DNA of 9,629 nt from an uncultured Coprococcus sp. (GTDB lineage Bacteria; Bacillota; Clostridia; Lachnospirales; Lachnospiraceae), in contig URJU01000079.1 of the NCBI GenBank assembly GCA_900548315.1, positions 1-9,629 on the forward strand. The letters run 5' to 3'. Each line of letters begins with the position of its first letter. Within the stretch, counting starts at the first letter, position 1. Both the position numbers and the translations under genes were made by a program. Positions 6,367 through 9,629 of the stretch are shown piece by piece. The notes beneath the pieces were generated by a model. The model was not told the DNA's origin, searched no databases, and saw nothing but the letters and a program-made list of their open reading frames with translations.

Positions 6367-6407
6367 ATAAAGGTGTAGTGCATTGTAGCTGCATCTTTAT
6401 TTTTTTT
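6366..6407 (+). terminator. Rho-independent terminator after pyrE
   Basis: Left arm 6366-6379 pairs with right arm 6388-6401 over 14 positions, 11 Watson-Crick and 3 G-U, around the 8-nt loop GCATTGTA. A run of eight T (6400-6407) follows. It lies 45 bp after the pyrE stop, in the expected position. Confidence 0.85.
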
Positions 6408-6459
6408 CATGCAGGTACGGTGTCATAAGAGAATGGTGTTGCGGAAGATGGAGAAGTGT

Positions 6460-8595
6460 ATGTCAAAATATAATAAGAATGAAGAACATAATCTGAGAGA
6501 AAGCTTGCGCAAATGGTCTGGATGGATTTTATTTACAACTATGCTGTTATATTACGAACTTTTATTTCATGGTCTTAATTTCGGTATAAAGGCTGGCAAT
6601 GTGTTGCTGATAGCCATATTTGCACTGGTCGGCGGTGGGGTATTGGGAATCATCACAAATGTTTTCTCTGTTATAGTAAACAAGATAATAGCTACTGTGC
6701 TGGCTTTATTCATAGGTGTGCTATTTGTTGCACAGTATGTATATCACTCTGTGTTCAACAATTATCTCTCGGTCATGGGAACGATACGATTTGGAAACCA
6801 GGCTGCGGACAATGCAGATACGGTATTGTCTAACATGAAAACTGACATATCGGATATTGTGCTGCTTGTGATTCCGGTCGTTATAGCGATTGTGTTGATT
6901 TGGACGTTGATGTCATTTGAAAGACGTAGATGGTGGGTGAATCTGATTTGTGTAGGAGCCGTTGCAGTTATGTATATCGCAACGGTCATGGTCATGTGGG
7001 CTGTAGACTTGGATGTGTACAGTCCATATAAGGTTTATAGTCAGTATACGTCTGTGGATCTTGCTGTGGAAAAGCTCGGAGTTATAGAGAGCTTCGTGGT
7101 TGATGTGAGGGAGAACGTGACTAGCGGTTCAGATAAGGGACAGATAAGCTTTGCATCTGCGGGGATGGATAATGCCATTGATCCGCTTGAAAGTAGTGGA
7201 AATTCACCTGCAGATACTACAAATGCGGATGATGATTCAAACTTGGGCGTGACAGGAAAAGACTTGCATTCTGACAGTATCAATGAGCAGGCAACTACTG
7301 AGGAATCCACTACGGAGACACCGGTTGATACTTCTCCGAATGTTCTGGATCTCGATTTTGATGCGATAAATGAACTTTCGGGCAGCGATGCAGTCTCGTC
7401 CTTGAGCGAATATTTTAAGAGTGTCACCCCTACCAAAAAGAATGAATATACAGGAATGTTTGAAGGATACAATGTAATATGGATAACGGCTGAAGGATTT
7501 ACCGGATATGCACTGGAATCCGGGTTGTTCCCGGCACTTTCTAAGCTTGCTGATGAGGGCTTTGTGTTTGTAAATTATTATCAGCCACTTTGGTATGGTT
7601 CCACTCTGGGCGGAGAGTATGCCAATCTGATGGGAAGTCCTACAAAGAATGGTGGATATCTCAGTATGTGCAGAGCTGCGGACAATGAAAATGGCATGTA
7701 TTTTTCGATGGCAAATACTTTAAAGCGCATGGGCTATAGTTGTTATGGCTTTCATGACAATGATTATACATATTATGACAGAAACATAACTCATCCGGCT
7801 CTGGGATACGAGTGGATAGCCAGCGGAAATGGACTGGAATACCAGACAGATGAGTATGGACAGGATATCTGGCCACAGTCGGACCTGGTCATGCTGGAGG
7901 AGACATTTGACAAATATACAAAGGATCAGCCATTCCATCTGTATTATCTAACCGTAAGTGGGCACGTACCATATGGATATGGTGCAGCAAATGCGATGTC
8001 GGAGAAGAATAAGGATGTGGTGGCAGACCTTGATTATTCAGATACGACAAAGGCATATCTTGCATCACAGTACGAGATGGAGAGGATGCTGGAGAAATTG
8101 CTTGAAAGACTTGAAAAGAGAGATCTTCTTGACAAAACGGTTATAGTTTTGGCAGGAGATCACGTTCCATATGACAACATGGAGGTAGTGGATGAGCTGG
8201 CAGGACAGAGCTTTGGAAGTGATCTTGATGCGTACAGGAGCAGACTTATCATATGGTCCGGTTCCATGGAAAAACCGGTTCGGGTGGAAAAGGTGTGCAG
8301 CAGTATAGATATACTTCCGACTATGCTTAATCTGATGGGGGCAGAGTTTGATTCAAGGCTCATAGTAGGCAGGGATATATTGTCTGACAGCCCTGGGCTT
8401 GTTCTGTTCCCGGATAGAAGTTATATCACAGATACATATGAATACAATGCATCCTTGGATCAGATAGTCAGAGGGAATGTGTCAGATGAAACATTTGAGG
8501 CTATGCAGCTCTATGTTGCAGACAAATTCACCGCCGCTGACAACATAACAGAGACGGGATATTACAGTTATGTTGCCAGGTATCTCGGCAAATGA
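6460..8595 (+). CDS. LTA synthase-family membrane sulfatase-fold phosphotransferase
   Basis: Likely transfers glycerol-phosphate or a similar phospho-alcohol from phospholipid onto a cell-surface polymer, with its catalytic domain outside the membrane. Numbered from the ATG at 6460 (711 residues), five hydrophobic segments lie at about 21-38, 45-70, 73-95, 131-151 and 159-181, as in LtaS. A Ser/Thr/Asp/Glu-rich linker follows (about 224-328), then an alkaline-phosphatase/sulfatase-fold domain (about 334-633). Residues equivalent to the Mn site and nucleophile of S. aureus LtaS are visible: E345 (WITAEGF), T382 (YGSTLGGEY), and D567 and H568 (AGDHVPY). Also present are FHDNDYTYYDRN around H432 and SGHVPY with H502. 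The start at 6460 has GGAG at 6450-6453. ATGs at 6409, 6433 and 6448 lie in frame without good ribosome sites, and 6409 abuts the terminator T-run. The exact polymer and donor are unknown; related enzymes include phosphoethanolamine and phosphoglycerol transferases. Confidence 0.88.
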   Translation: MSKYNKNEEHNLRESLRKWSGWILFTTMLLYYELLFHGLNFGIKAGNVLLIAIFALVGGGVLGIITNVFSVIVNKIIATVLALFIGVLFVAQYVYHSVFNNYLSVMGTIRFGNQAADNADTVLSNMKTDISDIVLLVIPVVIAIVLIWTLMSFERRRWWVNLICVGAVAVMYIATVMVMWAVDLDVYSPYKVYSQYTSVDLAVEKLGVIESFVVDVRENVTSGSDKGQISFASAGMDNAIDPLESSGNSPADTTNADDDSNLGVTGKDLHSDSINEQATTEESTTETPVDTSPNVLDLDFDAINELSGSDAVSSLSEYFKSVTPTKKNEYTGMFEGYNVIWITAEGFTGYALESGLFPALSKLADEGFVFVNYYQPLWYGSTLGGEYANLMGSPTKNGGYLSMCRAADNENGMYFSMANTLKRMGYSCYGFHDNDYTYYDRNITHPALGYEWIASGNGLEYQTDEYGQDIWPQSDLVMLEETFDKYTKDQPFHLYYLTVSGHVPYGYGAANAMSEKNKDVVADLDYSDTTKAYLASQYEMERMLEKLLERLEKRDLLDKTVIVLAGDHVPYDNMEVVDELAGQSFGSDLDAYRSRLIIWSGSMEKPVRVEKVCSSIDILPTMLNLMGAEFDSRLIVGRDILSDSPGLVLFPDRSYITDTYEYNASLDQIVRGNVSDETFEAMQLYVADKFTAADNITETGYYSYVARYLGK

Positions 8596-8678
8596 CAATA
8601 TTTATCACATAAAATGTAGAAGTTCTATCCAAAATGTATTATATTTACATGTGGGTGTGAAACAATAAACCGTAAGAT

Positions 8679-8710
8679 CATATTATCATTTGACAGATGA
8701 TATAGATATG
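8679..8710 (+). promoter_or_regulatory. Dyad symmetry centred on a consensus -35 box upstream of map
   Basis: TATCAT (8684-8689) and ATGATA (8697-8702) flank TTGACAG (8690-8696), which contains a perfect -35 hexamer. Outer arms CATAT (8679-8683) and ATATG (8706-8710) extend the symmetry, with three unpaired bases on the right. No good -10 lies 16-18 bp from TTGACA; the nearest, TCAGAT (8715-8720), needs a 19-bp spacer. It may be an operator-bearing promoter for the aminopeptidase gene or chance symmetry in AT-rich DNA. Confidence 0.35.
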
Positions 8711-8750
8711 AGAGTCAGATTTAATGTAAATAACAGGAAAGAGGTTAGTT

Positions 8751-9592
8751 ATGAAACTTGGAAGAAACGACATTTGCTGGTGTGGCAGCGGAAAGAAATA
8801 TAAGGCGTGTCATCTGGCGCTGGATGAGAAACTTGAGGACATGAAGAACAAAGGATTCAAGATTCCAACACACAAGATGATCAAGAACTCAGAGCAGATA
8901 GAAGGGATAAGAATTGCATCAAAGATCAATACAGATGTGCTTGATTATATTACCCCATTTGTAAAGATCGGTGTGTCGACAAGAGAGCTTGATGATCTCA
9001 TCTATAATTATACCAAGTCTGTAAATGCGATTCCTGCATGCCTTGGATATGAAGGATATCCAAAGAGTGTATGTATATCTGTAAATGATGTGGTGTGTCA
9101 CGGTATTCCAAGTGATGATATCATTCTTCAGGATGGAGACATTGTCAATATAGACTGTACAACAGAGTACAATGGATATTTCGGAGACTCATCCAGAATG
9201 TTCATGCTGGATGATGTGGATCCGGCTTGGAAGAAACTTGTCGAGGATACAAAGAGGGCACTTGATATAGGTGTGGAGGTCTGCGGCAAGCCTTATGTTA
9301 CTATAGGCGATATAGGATATGCCATTAACAAATTTGCACAGGAGCAGGGATACTCAGTTGTAAGGGAGATAGGAGGTCACGGAGTTGGTCTTGCTATACA
9401 TGAGGATCCGTATGTATGCCATATAGGACAGCCTGGCAAAGATTATGTGCTTGCCCCGGGTATGGTGTTCACTATTGAGCCTATGATCAACCTCGGCGGA
9501 CCTGATGTATATCAGGATGCTGATGACGGCTGGACGATATACACAGAAGATGGATCACCATCTGCACAGTGGGAGTACACACTCGTCATGAC
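8751..9592 (+). CDS. map: Type I methionine aminopeptidase with N-terminal SEC-C zinc motif, 3'-truncated
   Basis: Removes the initiator methionine from new proteins in the cytoplasm. The N-terminus carries a SEC-C zinc-binding motif (C9, C11, C20, H21, in CWCGSGKKYKACH), like the end of SecA. A linker and then the pita-bread peptidase domain follow from about residue 45. All five metal ligands are present: D135 (NIDCT), D146 (FGDSSR), H210 (GGHGVG), E243 (TIEPM) and E275 (QWEYT). The conserved substrate histidine H117 (VCHGIP) is also there. The ATG at 8751 follows AGGAAAGAGG (8735-8744). The adapter cuts the gene after Met280, a few residues past the last ligand, so only the short C-terminal strand is lost. 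SEC-C-bearing methionine aminopeptidases are known in several bacteria; the extension may mediate ribosome contact, which is inference. There is no obvious terminator between the upstream membrane enzyme and this gene. Confidence 0.95.
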
Positions 9593-9629
9593 CTGTCTCT
9601 TATACACATCTCCGAGCCCACGAGACGCG
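9593..9629 (-). other. Untrimmed Nextera i7-side sequencing adapter (not genomic)
   Basis: Bases 9593-9626 are the reverse complement of the 34-nt Nextera Read-2 adapter, starting with the mosaic end CTGTCTCTTATACACATCT. The last three bases, GCG, match the first bases of the reverse-complemented index (GCGTAGTA) read from the left-hand adapter, so both ends come from the same indexed library. Base 9593 could be genomic or adapter, since both would be C. Confidence 0.98.

Noticed and set aside
6409..6459. ATG at 6409 as start of the LTA-synthase-like gene
   Set aside because: It touches the terminator T-run and has no ribosome site. The ATG at 6460 has GGAG at good spacing.
7041..7472. 143-codon open frame on the minus strand
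   Set aside because: It is antisense to the Ser/Thr-rich linker of the membrane enzyme. The repetitive codon content there keeps the antisense frame open, and it shows no recognisable motif.
8596..8678. Terminator after the LTA-synthase-like gene
   Set aside because: Only short AT-rich inverted repeats are present (ACAT/ATGT and ATGTA/TACAT), with no GC-containing stem followed by a T-run.

Overview
The window is one contiguous piece of bacterial chromosome (about bases 49-9592) with untrimmed Illumina Nextera adapter at both ends. The adapter truncates the first and last genes and creates a false N-terminus on the first. Moderate-to-low GC, strong AGGAGG-type ribosome sites, frequent AGA and ATA codons, a rubredoxin-first (reverse) rubrerythrin and a clostridial pyrF-pyrK-pyrD-pyrE set suggest an anaerobic Firmicute of class Clostridia, probably a gut Lachnospiraceae. 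Genus cannot be fixed from the sequence alone.

Layout. Bases 49-613: 3' part of a reverse rubrerythrin (peroxide defence), ending at a bidirectional terminator (652-689). Bases 696-1029, minus strand: a small one-helix membrane protein whose reading frame is broken by an apparent one-base shift. Divergent from it, 1141-1734 encodes a VanZ-like membrane protein. A new promoter and a short structured leader precede 1879-2742, a chorismate mutase fused to an ACT domain through a shrunken remnant of prephenate dehydratase. This is the least ordinary gene in the window.

Bases 2800-6321 hold the late steps of de novo UMP synthesis: pyrF (OMP decarboxylase), pyrK and pyrD (the two subunits of NAD-linked type 1B dihydroorotate dehydrogenase, start and stop codons overlapping) and pyrE (orotate phosphoribosyltransferase). 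pyrE is separated from pyrD by 207 bp and has its own near-consensus promoter. Dihydroorotate goes to orotate (PyrD/PyrK), to OMP (PyrE) and to UMP (PyrF).

A terminator follows pyrE, with a possible promoter overlapping its left arm. Then come a lipoteichoic-acid-synthase-type membrane phosphotransferase (6460-8595) and a type I methionine aminopeptidase with an N-terminal SEC-C zinc motif (8751 onward), cut by the right adapter just after its last metal ligand.

No tRNA, rRNA, CRISPR array, insertion sequence or phage gene was seen. Most of the window is ordinary core chromosome. The items worth a second look are the remodelled chorismate mutase, the broken membrane gene, several small regulatory structures and the adapter artefact.
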